Assembly: GCF_004962245.1 (NCBI RefSeq)
Contig: NZ_SUHQ01000017.1
Location: forward strand, 85,009 to 149,008
Length of the DNA: 64,000 nt
Reading direction: 5' to 3'
DNA from: Mesorhizobium sp.
Lineage (GTDB): Bacteria; Pseudomonadota; Alphaproteobacteria; Rhizobiales; Rhizobiaceae
Under the pieces are notes generated by a model, which was not told the DNA's origin, made no database searches, and was given only the letters and a program-made list of their open reading frames with translations. Shown piece after piece: positions 45,042 through 52,846 of the stretch. A program made the position numbers and the translations under genes. The stretch's first letter is position 1. The number at the start of each line of letters is the position of its first letter.

Positions 45042-45283
45042 CGTTCGCGCTCCTTTCCTGCCATGGAACCAAGGCGGGATGTGCCGGACCGCACCTGTGA
45101 TGGAGGTTGGACGCGAGACCCTGTCGCACGCGATTGGCCGGTCCATTCCGGTTCGGATCAACTGAACCGAACCGAGAGCTTCTGTGCTCCGGCTGCTCAA
45201 CTAGGATAGAGTCGTTCGGGGGATGCAGCAATTGCCAAGAATTCATCGACTCGATGAATGACGAGCATCGGGAGGACACCCAA

Positions 45284-45501
45284 GTGGAAATGCATGAGGT
45301 TCGATAGTTTCTCGCCGCATGCGAAAACCTTGAACTTTCATAAGGCGGCGGCGCAATGTCACGTCGCGCAGTCGCGTAGACCCGCGCCATCCAGAGGCTG
45401 GAGGCCGAGCCTGGGGGCGCCTCTTCAGCCGGGAGCGCAGTCATGTCAAACTGACGGACTTCGGGCGTCCTCATCCGCCCGCACCTGGATGATGTCCTGC
45501 G
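45284..45501 (+). pseudogene. LysR-type regulator, N-terminal relic
   Basis: From GTG 45284/ATG 45290 the frame reads MHEVR, then a TAG, then FLAACENLNF. A shifted frame gives LNFHKAAAQCHVAQSR, another RAIQRLEAEPG and the last LIRPHLDDVL. These are the consecutive blocks of a LysR helix-turn-helix (normally Y-F-A-CE-LNFTKAAAQCHVAQPALTRAIQ-LE-ELGG-LF-R). At least one stop and two frameshifts have accumulated. The remnant ends where an IS3 fragment begins. Confidence 0.7.
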
Positions 45502-45527
45502 CCGTACCAGCGATGCCGAGCAGCCGG

Positions 45528-45813
45528 CCTCCATCGGGCAGCGTCATCCACCACAGCGACCGTGGCGTGCAAGGCGCCTGCGCTGAATACGCTGCACGAC
45601 TTGCAGCGCATCGCATCGGGGCAAGGCTGAGCGCTTCATGCGAACGCTGAAGGAGGAAGAGGTCGATGGTCGAGCCTATCGCGATATCATCGATGCCAGG
45701 AAGGGGATCGGCGAATTCATCGAGCGGGTCTACAACAAACAGCGCCTGCATTCAGCGCTCGACTATCTCTCGCCGGATGAATATGAAGCCGGCCTAACGC
45801 GATTGCGCCAGGG
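45528..45813 (+). mobile_element. IS3-family transposase (OrfB) 3' remnant
   Basis: Two frames carry the end of an IS3-type DDE integrase: VIHHSDRGVQGACAEYAARL (around the second catalytic Asp) and, after a frameshift, LKEEEVDGRAYRDIIDARKG followed by FIERVYNKQRLHSALDYLSP (containing the catalytic Glu region and the terminal RLHSAL box). OrfA and the N-terminal half are missing. A TGTCTCCGG-like end at about 45838 and TGTGTCCGG near 45863 may be terminal repeat remains, just before tRNA-Gln. Confidence 0.72.
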
Positions 45814-45888
45814 TCCCCCGAGGGGTGCAGTCCACTATGTCTCCGGTATAAAATGTAACCTATGTGTCCGGAACGGACCTTTGTCGCT

Positions 45889-45963
45889 TGGCTGGGGCGC
45901 CAGGATTCGAACCTGGGATTGTCGGTACCAAAAACCGATGCCTTACCACTTGGCTACGCCCCA
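45889..45963 (-). tRNA. tRNA-Gln (anticodon TTG)
   Basis: Read on the minus strand, the 75-base gene starts TGGGGCGTAGCCAAGTGG and ends with CGCCCCA plus the discriminator G and an encoded CCA. The acceptor stem TGGGGCG/CGCCCCA is perfect. The D arm (GCCAAGTGGTAAGGC), anticodon loop with TTG, and T arm with GGTTCGAATCC all fold normally. The 3' end faces the IS3 remnant, a common integration setting. Confidence 0.95.
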
Positions 45964-46077
45964 ATAGCGGGAACATGTCCGCTGCGCGCGGCCTTATAGG
46001 ACGAGCCGACGGAAAGCTCAATGCCGAGAATTGCGACTATGCAAGGCTGATCCGCCGGCCAGCGTTTCGGTCCGCAA

Positions 46078-46449
46078 TCATCGTCCTGGATGCGGAACTG
46101 TGTCGTTATTCACCCAGACGGCCATTTCATTACCGGCCGGGTCGACGAAATGAAACCGCCTGCCACCGGGGAATGAGAAGATCGGCTTGACGATCGTGCC
46201 GCCGGAATTTTCGACGGCGTCCAGGGTTTCTTCCAGATCCCCGGAATAAAGCACGGGAAGCGGCTTGGCGGGCGCTTCGCCGGCATCGGCCTGGAAGCCT
46301 CCGTCAACACCTTCCGAAAAGGCAGAATAGGTCGGTCCGTAGTCGGTGAACGACCATGAAAAGGCGGCGCTGTAGAAAGCCTTCAGCCTATCCAGCGTTC
46401 CACCGGTTGCCGGCATTTCCAGATAATCGAGTTTTCCGGTCAGTCTCAT
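46078..46449 (-). CDS. VOC family (glyoxalase/bleomycin-resistance-like) protein
   Basis: A 123-residue protein of the vicinal oxygen chelate superfamily. Blocks are LDYLEMPATGGTLDRLKAFY, FGVDGGF-like SEGVDGGFQADAG, LYSGDLEETLDAVENSGGTI and RFHFVDPAGNEMAVW. The Glu in GNEMAVW is a usual metal ligand. Such proteins include lyases, dioxygenases and resistance proteins, and the sequence alone does not decide. It stands alone between tRNA-Gln and ppdK. Confidence 0.87.
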   Translation of the reverse strand: MRLTGKLDYLEMPATGGTLDRLKAFYSAAFSWSFTDYGPTYSAFSEGVDGGFQADAGEAPAKPLPVLYSGDLEETLDAVENSGGTIVKPIFSFPGGRRFHFVDPAGNEMAVWVNNDTVPHPGR

Positions 46450-46658
46450 GGCGCTACTTTTCGTTCCTGTTATGTTCTACGTCGGCAGCCATCGAACCGC
46501 AAGTCTTTTTGGCATCGCTTTTTCTTAATCGATTGTAGAAGCCGGCTGGCCTTGCCGACGCCTTGCCTTTCGCACTGCAGCATCATATCGCTCGGATAGG
46601 ACACGGCGAAGCTTCGGCTTCGTCAATCTTTTCAATCTCCTGCAACCGGAGAGCAAGC

Positions 46659-49337
46659 ATGACCAAATGGGTCTACACCTTTGGCGACGGCGCTGCGGAA
46701 GGCCGTGCCGGCGATCGGAACCTTCTGGGCGGCAAGGGCGCCAATCTGGCCGAAATGTGCAGCCTGGGCCTGCCCGTGCCGCCGGGCTTCACCATCACCA
46801 CCGAGGTCTGCAATGCCTACTACGCCAATGAGCGCTGCTATCCGGCCTCGCTGGAAGCGGATGTCGCGGTCGCCCTCGATCATATCGGCCGTCTGACCGG
46901 GCGCCGTTTCGGCGATCCCTCGAAATTGCTTTTGGTGTCGGTGCGTTCGGGTGCCCGTGCGTCCATGCCCGGCATGATGGACACCGTGCTCAATCTCGGC
47001 CTGAACGACGAGACGGTCGAGGCACTGGCCGCCGATTCGGGCGATGCGCGCTTTGCCTATGACAGCTACCGGCGTTTCATCCAGATGTATTCCGATGTCG
47101 TCATGGGCCTCGACCATGAGGTGTTCGAGGAAATCCTCGAAGACCAGAAGGGCGGGCTCGGCCGTGAACTCGACACCGAACTGACCGCCATCGAATGGCA
47201 GGGCGTGATCGCACTCTACAAGGCCAAGGTCGAGGAGGAACTCGGCAAGCCGTTTCCGCAGGATCCGAACGAGCAGCTCTGGGGCGCGATCGGCGCCGTG
47301 TTTTCAAGCTGGATGAACAACCGCGCCATCACCTACCGACGCCTGCACGACATTCCCGAAAGCTGGGGCACGGCGGTCAACGTCCAGGCCATGGTCTTCG
47401 GCAATATGGGCGAGACTTCGGCCACCGGCGTCGCTTTCACCCGCAATCCGTCGACCGGCGAAAAGATGCTCTATGGCGAGTTCCTGGTGAATGCGCAGGG
47501 CGAGGATGTCGTCGCCGGCATCCGCACACCGCAAAACATCACCGAGGCAGCGCGCATTGCCGCCGGTTCCGACAAGCCGTCGCTGCAGAAGCTGATGCCG
47601 GAAGCCTTCCAGTCTTTCGTCACCATTTCCGATCGTCTGGAGAAGCACTACCGCGATATGCAGGATCTCGAATTCACCATCGAGCGCGGCAAATTGTGGA
47701 TGCTGCAGACGAGGTCCGGCAAGCGTACCGCCAAGGCCGCGCTCAGGATCGCCGTCGATATGGCAAAGGATAAGCTCATTTCGAAGGAGGAGGCCGTCGC
47801 CCGCATCGATCCGGCCTCGCTCGACCAGTTGCTGCATCCGACCATCGACCCGAAGGCGGCGCGCGATGTGATCGGCGTCGGTCTGCCGGCCTCTCCGGGT
47901 GCTGCCACCGGCGAGATCGTCTTTTCCTCCAACGACGCCGAGGAGCTCAAGACACAAGGCCGCAAGGCGATCCTCGTGCGCATCGAGACCAGTCCCGAAG
48001 ACATCCACGGCATGCATGCGGCAGAAGGTATCCTGACCACGCGCGGCGGCATGACCAGCCACGCCGCAGTGGTGGCGCGGGGCATGGGCAAGCCTTGCGT
48101 GTCGGGCGCGGGCTCGCTGCGCGTCGACTACAAAGCCGGCACGCTGATGGCGATGGGATCGACATTCCGCAAGGGCGATATCATCACCATCGACGGCGGC
48201 AACGGCCAGGTGCTGAAAGGTGCCGTACCGATGCTGCAGCCTGAGCTCTCGGGCGATTTCGCAGCCATCATGGAATGGGCCGATGCCGTGCGCCGCATGA
48301 AGGTGCGCACCAATGCCGAAACGCCGCTTGACGCTCGCATGGCGCGTTCCTTCGGCGCCGAGGGCATCGGGCTGTGCCGCACCGAACACATGTTCTTCGA
48401 GGGCGACCGTATCGTGGCCATGCGCGAGATGATCCTGGCCGACACGGAAAAGGGCCGGCGAACGGCGCTGGCCAAGCTCTTGCCCATGCAGCGCTCGGAT
48501 TTCCTCGAACTGTTCGAGATCATGGCCGGCCTGCCGGTGACGATCCGCTTGCTCGATCCGCCGCTGCACGAATTCCTGCCCAAGACCGAGGAGGAGGTGG
48601 CCGAAGTCGCCGCCGCCATGAACGTGTCGCCCGACAAGCTGAGGCAGCGCACCGAAGCCCTGCACGAGTTCAACCCGATGCTTGGCCATCGCGGCTGCCG
48701 GCTTGCGGTTTCCTATCCCGAGATCGCCGAGATGCAGGCGCGCGCCATTTTCGAGGCAGCTGTCGAAGCCGGCAGAAAGGCCGGCGCGCTTGTGGTTCCG
48801 GAAATCATGGTGCCGCTGGTCGGTCTGGTGAAGGAGCTCGATTACGTCAAGGCGCGCATCGATGCCGTCGCCAAGAGCGTGATGGAGGAAACCGGCGTCA
48901 AGATCGATTATCTTACCGGCACGATGATCGAATTGCCGCGCGCCGCGATCCGCGCCCATGTCATCGCCGAGGCGGCCGAATTCTTCTCGTTCGGCACCAA
49001 TGATCTGACCCAGACCACCTTTGGCATCTCACGCGACGATGCGGCCTCGTTCCTTGAGACCTATCGTCAGAAGGGCATTATCGAGCAGGATCCCTTCGTG
49101 TCGCTCGACATCGAGGGTGTCGGCGAGTTGGTGCGGATGGCAACCGAAAAGGGCAGGGCAACCCGGCCGGATATCAAGCTCGGCATTTGCGGCGAACATG
49201 GCGGTGACCCGGCATCGATCCATTTCTGCGAGGAGGTCGGCCTCGACTATGTGTCGTGCTCACCCTATCGGGTTCCGATCGCCAGGCTGGCTGCCGCGCA
49301 GGCGGCGGTGCAAGTTGGGAAGACTTTGGCATCATGA
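46659..49337 (+). CDS. ppdK: pyruvate, phosphate dikinase
   Basis: Converts pyruvate, ATP and phosphate to phosphoenolpyruvate, AMP and PPi; in rhizobia it links C4-dicarboxylate metabolism to gluconeogenesis. 892 residues, the normal length. The N-terminal ATP-grasp domain begins WVYTFGDGAAEGRAG. The swivelling domain has GGMTSHAAVVARGMGKPCVS with the phospho-His near residue 468. The C-terminal PEP barrel has FFSFGTNDLTQTTFG and GICGEHGGDP with the catalytic Cys near residue 844. ATG 46659 follows CCGGAGAG. The open frame before it, from 46563, is not coding. Confidence 0.96.
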   Translation: MTKWVYTFGDGAAEGRAGDRNLLGGKGANLAEMCSLGLPVPPGFTITTEVCNAYYANERCYPASLEADVAVALDHIGRLTGRRFGDPSKLLLVSVRSGARASMPGMMDTVLNLGLNDETVEALAADSGDARFAYDSYRRFIQMYSDVVMGLDHEVFEEILEDQKGGLGRELDTELTAIEWQGVIALYKAKVEEELGKPFPQDPNEQLWGAIGAVFSSWMNNRAITYRRLHDIPESWGTAVNVQAMVFGNMGETSATGVAFTRNPSTGEKMLYGEFLVNAQGEDVVAGIRTPQNITEAARIAAGSDKPSLQKLMPEAFQSFVTISDRLEKHYRDMQDLEFTIERGKLWMLQTRSGKRTAKAALRIAVDMAKDKLISKEEAVARIDPASLDQLLHPTIDPKAARDVIGVGLPASPGAATGEIVFSSNDAEELKTQGRKAILVRIETSPEDIHGMHAAEGILTTRGGMTSHAAVVARGMGKPCVSGAGSLRVDYKAGTLMAMGSTFRKGDIITIDGGNGQVLKGAVPMLQPELSGDFAAIMEWADAVRRMKVRTNAETPLDARMARSFGAEGIGLCRTEHMFFEGDRIVAMREMILADTEKGRRTALAKLLPMQRSDFLELFEIMAGLPVTIRLLDPPLHEFLPKTEEEVAEVAAAMNVSPDKLRQRTEALHEFNPMLGHRGCRLAVSYPEIAEMQARAIFEAAVEAGRKAGALVVPEIMVPLVGLVKELDYVKARIDAVAKSVMEETGVKIDYLTGTMIELPRAAIRAHVIAEAAEFFSFGTNDLTQTTFGISRDDAASFLETYRQKGIIEQDPFVSLDIEGVGELVRMATEKGRATRPDIKLGICGEHGGDPASIHFCEEVGLDYVSCSPYRVPIARLAAAQAAVQVGKTLAS

Positions 49338-49376
49338 GAGCCCGATGTCGGTGTGGAGGACCGTGGGTCGGGAAGG

Positions 49377-49551
49377 TCAGGTCGCCGAACAAGCCGCACG
49401 CCAGGCCCGCCGCCACTCTCTGGGGGTGATCTCCACACCAGCAGCCCCTAATGCTTGGCGGATCGCCACCATATTGTTCGGAGCCGGGCCTCGCTCAAAA
49501 CTAACGAAGGTGGCCGGTGATACCTTGGCGGCGTCCGCCCAGTTCGCCCTG
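49377..49551 (-). pseudogene. XRE helix-turn-helix remnant after the RHH gene
   Basis: The minus-strand frame reads NWADAAKVSPATFVSFERGP, then NNMVAIRQALGAAGVEIT, the second half of a common short XRE regulator (normally LA-A-GVS--TV-NFERG...N--AIR-ALE-AGVEF). It has no start codon and follows an in-frame TAA. It begins within a few bases of the ribbon-helix-helix gene stop. TGA at 49377-49379. Confidence 0.5.
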
Positions 49552-49554
49552 ACT

Positions 49555-49719
49555 TTATTTTCCTTCCTTCGCGCTTACCTTGATCCCGCGCCGTTCCGCG
49601 TATTCGATCAATGCGAGTTCTATGATGGAGGTGATCGAGCGCCGTTCTGTTTCAGCAAGCTGTTGCGCTAACGCCAACACCGGGGGATCGAGGCGGGTGG
49701 TGAACGGCTTTTTTGTCAT
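49555..49719 (-). CDS. small ribbon-helix-helix protein
   Basis: A 54-residue protein from ATG 49719: TKKPFTTRLDPPVLALAQQL, then AETERRSITSIIELALIEYAE. This is a compact Arc/CopG-like fold with a strand and two helices and basic residues in the strand. Such proteins are antitoxins or plasmid-type regulators. No toxin gene is next to it, only an XRE remnant. Earlier starts up to 49839 add Cys-rich residues that look non-coding. Confidence 0.6.
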   Translation of the reverse strand: MTKKPFTTRLDPPVLALAQQLAETERRSITSIIELALIEYAERRGIKVSAKEGK

Positions 49720-49866
49720 TTTCGCTCTATGGCTTGATATTTGGTTTCGAATGGCGCATAGGTATGCACGTGCATTGCACTTGCATTGCATGCATGACGG
49801 CCGACTAGAGTGCGCCAACACTCCAGCCAGCCTGACCACAACCCAAGCTGATTGGAGCTCGGATCA

Positions 49867-50583
49867 ATGGCTGATTCCGACAATACCACGACTCTGCCTT
49901 ACGTCACTCGCAGGCGAGTGCTTGCGGGAGGGATGATTACATCCACCGCCTTGGTGCTTGAAAAAAGCGCATTTGCCAGCAACGCAGCTGCAACGTGTAT
50001 GTCTCCCGACCCAGCGCTGGTGCTTTGGCGGGAATGGGAGACAGCCCGCGGGCTGACCGACCGGCATTGCCGCAGGCAGCAGCGCCTCGCGACGAGGCTT
50101 GCCTTAAGCGTCGGCTTTCCTTGTGTGACCGTCCGCATGCCCAAGGGTGAGGAGGTGACGGTCCACTCGATCGAGGCGCTCAATGACGTGCTCGGCAAAG
50201 GGCCGGATATGGCGGCTCTCCGGGAGACGGCCGAAGCCGAATTCGCGGCGCATCAGGCACGCTGGGATGCGGCTGCTGAGGAGACCGGTTACTCCGGAGC
50301 GCTTAGGGCCGAGCGCGAGGCTGGCGATAGGGCACAGGATCTGCTGGAAGCGTTCTCAACGATCCCCGCCACAACTCTCGCCGGTGTGGCGGGCAAGCTC
50401 GATGCCGTGTTGCGCGAAGGCGAGGCCTGGGAGGAATGCTGCGAGTTCCCCTGGCCGCAAATCCGCTCGGCGCTCAGCGATCTGGTGCGCATGGCCCAGC
50501 AGATGATGCCTCAACAGTTCTTTCAAAGCGAGCAGCGTCCCAAACTCCGCCCGCGGCGGGCCGGCTGCTGTTTTCGTGCCTGA
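49867..50583 (+). CDS. hypothetical protein with twin-arginine-like leader
   Basis: A 238-residue protein from ATG 49867. The N-terminus has YVTRRRVLAGGMITSTALVL, an Arg-rich stretch and hydrophobic segment like a Tat signal, with a possible cleavage after AFASNAA. The rest is helical and charged (LREGEAWEECCEFPWPQIRS). I do not recognise a family. It precedes another small unknown gene by 22 bases, and both lie in an accessory stretch with regulators and no core genes, so horizontal origin is likely. Confidence 0.6.
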   Translation: MADSDNTTTLPYVTRRRVLAGGMITSTALVLEKSAFASNAAATCMSPDPALVLWREWETARGLTDRHCRRQQRLATRLALSVGFPCVTVRMPKGEEVTVHSIEALNDVLGKGPDMAALRETAEAEFAAHQARWDAAAEETGYSGALRAEREAGDRAQDLLEAFSTIPATTLAGVAGKLDAVLREGEAWEECCEFPWPQIRSALSDLVRMAQQMMPQQFFQSEQRPKLRPRRAGCCFRA

Positions 50584-50605
50584 CAGACGAAGAAGGAGGC
50601 GAGAT

Positions 50606-51010
50606 ATGAAGAACCATCCAACCCAACGTCCGGTTTCAGCGGAAGAACCCTCGACTAGCGGCGAAGCGTCTGTCTCCCGCCACCCTGCAATCGCCAGTGA
50701 GTTGGCGGCACCGGACTCTGGTGCGGCATCTCACCATCCGGCGGCGAGCGGTCCCGATCTGCTGGACGCCTTCAACCGCGACGCCGCCCTGGAGAAGTGG
50801 ACCGTGCCTGAAGCTGCAGAGGCAGCGACAGCTCTGTGGGGAAAGACAGCCGCGACCGCAATCGCTTGGTGCGCCTTCACGGCGCATTGCGACGGGCGGA
50901 CACAGGAGTTCCGATTCTGGTTTCGGGTATTCACCGACCTTCGAGCGGGTTCGCCCGATTCCGAGGCGGAAGCAGCGTCCGGCAAGCCTCGTCGAAACTC
51001 TTCCCGATAG
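50606..51010 (+). CDS. hypothetical protein, second of an accessory pair
   Basis: A 134-residue protein with a low-complexity Ser/Ala/Pro-rich first half and a folded second half reading WTVPEAAEAATALWGKTAAT, then AWCAFTAHCDGRTQEFRFWF. AAGGAGG lies eight bases before ATG 50606, a strong ribosome site. No family recognised. It probably forms an operon with the preceding Tat-leader protein. Confidence 0.6.
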   Translation: MKNHPTQRPVSAEEPSTSGEASVSRHPAIASELAAPDSGAASHHPAASGPDLLDAFNRDAALEKWTVPEAAEAATALWGKTAATAIAWCAFTAHCDGRTQEFRFWFRVFTDLRAGSPDSEAEAASGKPRRNSSR

Positions 51011-51210
51011 AGAAGAGGAGATCATGTCCGGCGAGGGAACTGCCTGCTTGTCGAGACGAAATCGGACCGAAGCCAGCCCGTCAAGGTCAGAGCCGTTTCG
51101 CGGCGGCGCGTGCCGCGCCAGTCTTGACCGGAAGTTTTCGGCCCGGCGGCCGCTTTGGACGCAGGCAAGGCTTTCGGTACGAGCGAGACCGCTCCACTCC
51201 TCAGGGGACA

Positions 51211-51462
51211 TTACTCCGGCAATTCATCGCCCTTGATCGGCGCCTTCCCTTTGCCGGCCCGCATCAGCAGGCCCAGCGCCTTGGGGATGCCGGCACGGGC
51301 AGCGCGTTCCTGAAAGTAGCTTTCCGTGCGCAGCGCCGAAAGCTTCTCGGCGACTGCCACGTTGATGAACTGGTTGAGCGGCACGCCTTCGTTCTCCGCC
51401 ACCTTGCGCGCCTCATCGAGAAGCGAAAGCTGAAGCCGCAGGGCGAAATTGCTTCTCCTCAT
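51211..51462 (-). CDS. ribbon-helix-helix antitoxin-like protein
   Basis: An 83-residue protein: NFALRLQLSLLDEARKVAEN, EGVPLNQFINVAVAEKLSAL. The first strand plus two helices match the CopG/HicB-type ribbon-helix-helix. The tail (GIPKALGLLMRAGKGKAPIK) would contact a partner. GGAGAG precedes the ATG. Proteins like this are usually antitoxins; the upstream 76-codon frame on the same strand, 27 bases away, could be its partner but is not a recognised toxin. Confidence 0.7.
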   Translation of the reverse strand: MRRSNFALRLQLSLLDEARKVAENEGVPLNQFINVAVAEKLSALRTESYFQERAARAGIPKALGLLMRAGKGKAPIKGDELPE

Positions 51463-51489
51463 GTCTTTCTCTCCAATCGTCTCAGCATC

Positions 51490-51720
51490 TCACTCCGCGA
51501 CAGGACCATTATAGCGAAGGACGCGGTCCACTTTGCCGAAGTCGCGTAGGACGATGATGAAAAATCCGAGGCTCGTTATGATACCGTCCGATCGGACGAT
51601 GCGGCTTGCGAAGGCGACGACCGGCCTTACCTTCTTGCTCCTCGACAAGTCCGACGACGCCGGCACTGGCGGCACAGGACAGGGATCGAGCCGCCTGTGC
51701 TCAGTCTGGGGTGGCTTCAA
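51490..51720 (-). CDS. small hypothetical protein upstream of the RHH gene
   Basis: The last 45 codons have clear coding character (VVAFASRIVRSDGIITSLGF, then FIIVLRDFGKVDRVLRYNGP). The N-terminal part is Pro/Arg-rich and the start (TTG 51720) is doubtful, so the real protein may be shorter. It overlaps the end of the DUF427 gene by 20 bases. I do not recognise the family; a toxin partner for the following ribbon-helix-helix protein is only a possibility. Confidence 0.4.
   Translation of the reverse strand: MKPPQTEHRRLDPCPVPPVPASSDLSRSKKVRPVVAFASRIVRSDGIITSLGFFIIVLRDFGKVDRVLRYNGPVAE
51508..51513 (-). promoter_or_regulatory. perfect TATAAT box upstream of the RHH gene
   Basis: TATAAT on the minus strand, about 45 bases before the ribbon-helix-helix ATG at 51462. 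No good -35 element is seen at standard spacing, so this is a weak candidate. It lies inside the end of the preceding small frame. Confidence 0.25.
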
Positions 51721-52090
51721 TCGTTACCTTGTTGGGATAGAACGCGCCGTGGTCGCAGATTTCGATCATCTCGTCGAAAGGTTGCTCATACGCCCACATC
51801 GCCTCCTTGCCTGCCTCCGCGGCACGCAGCACGCTCCAATAGCTCGCATCGCCCTTGTAGGGGCAATGGGTCGACAGGTCCGTCTTGCGAAGCTGGTCGA
51901 AATTGATGTCTTCGAACGGGATGTAGAAGACTGAAGGATAGGGGGACTCGGTCAACACCTTGGCCCTGGTGGACAAGGCAATGAGCGCGTCGCCGGCGCG
52001 TACGGTCACAGTTCCAATGTAAGGCTCGACCGTAATCACTTTACCCGGGTTGCGTTGAAAGCCGGGCGACGGCTTGGCGATCTGGTCCAT
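51701..52090 (-). CDS. DUF427 domain protein
   Basis: A 129-residue protein of the DUF427 beta-tent fold: ITVEPYIGTVTVRAGDALIA, VFYIPFEDINFDQLRKTDLS, THCPYKGDASYW and WAYEQPFDEMIEICDHGAFY. The HCPYKG and W-Y--P motifs are diagnostic. ATG 52090 follows AAGGAG; a further ATG 18 bases upstream is less likely. The family is often adjacent to oxidoreductases, but none is here. Function unknown. Confidence 0.9.
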   Translation of the reverse strand: MDQIAKPSPGFQRNPGKVITVEPYIGTVTVRAGDALIALSTRAKVLTESPYPSVFYIPFEDINFDQLRKTDLSTHCPYKGDASYWSVLRAAEAGKEAMWAYEQPFDEMIEICDHGAFYPNKVTIEATPD

Positions 52091-52309
52091 GACGGGTTCT
52101 CCTTGCAACGACCTAATGCATGTTGCCCGAAAGTGTTCAGCGGTTTTGGGATAACGACATGCAAGCGTCGCATCAATCCCTTCAGACGCGACGCTTTAAG
52201 GTGTGTCGTGCACGTGCGTTGTGCAAGGCCGCCGTCGAATGCGAGGCACAAAAACCATCGCCTTTGGCGTTGCCAGGTTTCTCGTTAAACCGGCCCGGCC
52301 GATGACCGA

Positions 52310-52666
52310 TCAGGCGGCAGCCTGAAACGCGTCCATCAGCCCGGCGTAGGCGGCGGCAATTCCGGCGACCGGATTGGTGCTTCTCGACGCGGTTTCGACC
52401 TTGAGCGCACCACCGCCGGTCGGCAAGGTAAGAAGCAGGAACTGGCGGTTGCCGCCATCGCCGACGCATGCCGCGGCAACGTGCTGGCCCTCGCCTTCGT
52501 TCTGAACGCACATCTTGAACAGCAGCGTGCCGCCGACCGCCTCAAGGGCGCCGCCGACAACTTCGACGAATTCGTCTTCGGTAATGGTTATGGCGTCCGG
52601 CACCAAATCGGCCAGACTTTCGGCAAGCGTATTCTCGAGAGCCTTGTCGTCAAGCTGCGCGTCCAT
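52310..52666 (-). CDS. hypothetical protein, conserved-looking, 118 residues
   Basis: From ATG 52666, preceded by GAGGTTCGC, the protein reads DAQLDDKALENTLAESLADL, then FVEVVGGALEAVGGTLLFKM and NRQFLLLTLPTGGGALKVET. It is acidic, soluble, with a Gly-rich centre and a C-terminal helix (GIAAAYAGLMDAFQAAA). Codon use is that of a resident gene. I do not recognise a family. It is divergent from the acyl-CoA ligase gene across about 180 bases. Confidence 0.65.
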   Translation of the reverse strand: MDAQLDDKALENTLAESLADLVPDAITITEDEFVEVVGGALEAVGGTLLFKMCVQNEGEGQHVAAACVGDGGNRQFLLLTLPTGGGALKVETASRSTNPVAGIAAAYAGLMDAFQAAA

Positions 52667-52846
52667 GCGAACCTCTTTCATTCGCCAATCGCACCCCTGC
52701 CCGTTAATGAAGGTTAACGCCGACGATGGCCGGATTGTGGCGGGTTTCCCTGTCTTTTCGATCAATGCGCCGCTTCGGCCCTGTCATGGCTGGACAATCC
52801 GCTGGTTCGTCCCACAATGGAATGAAAAACCAATGGGAGGAACAAA

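Noticed and set aside
47304..48959. 551-codon open frame on the minus strand
   Set aside because: It lies fully antisense to ppdK, is rich in His/Arg/Asp as expected for a shadow frame, and has no motif. ppdK is unambiguous.
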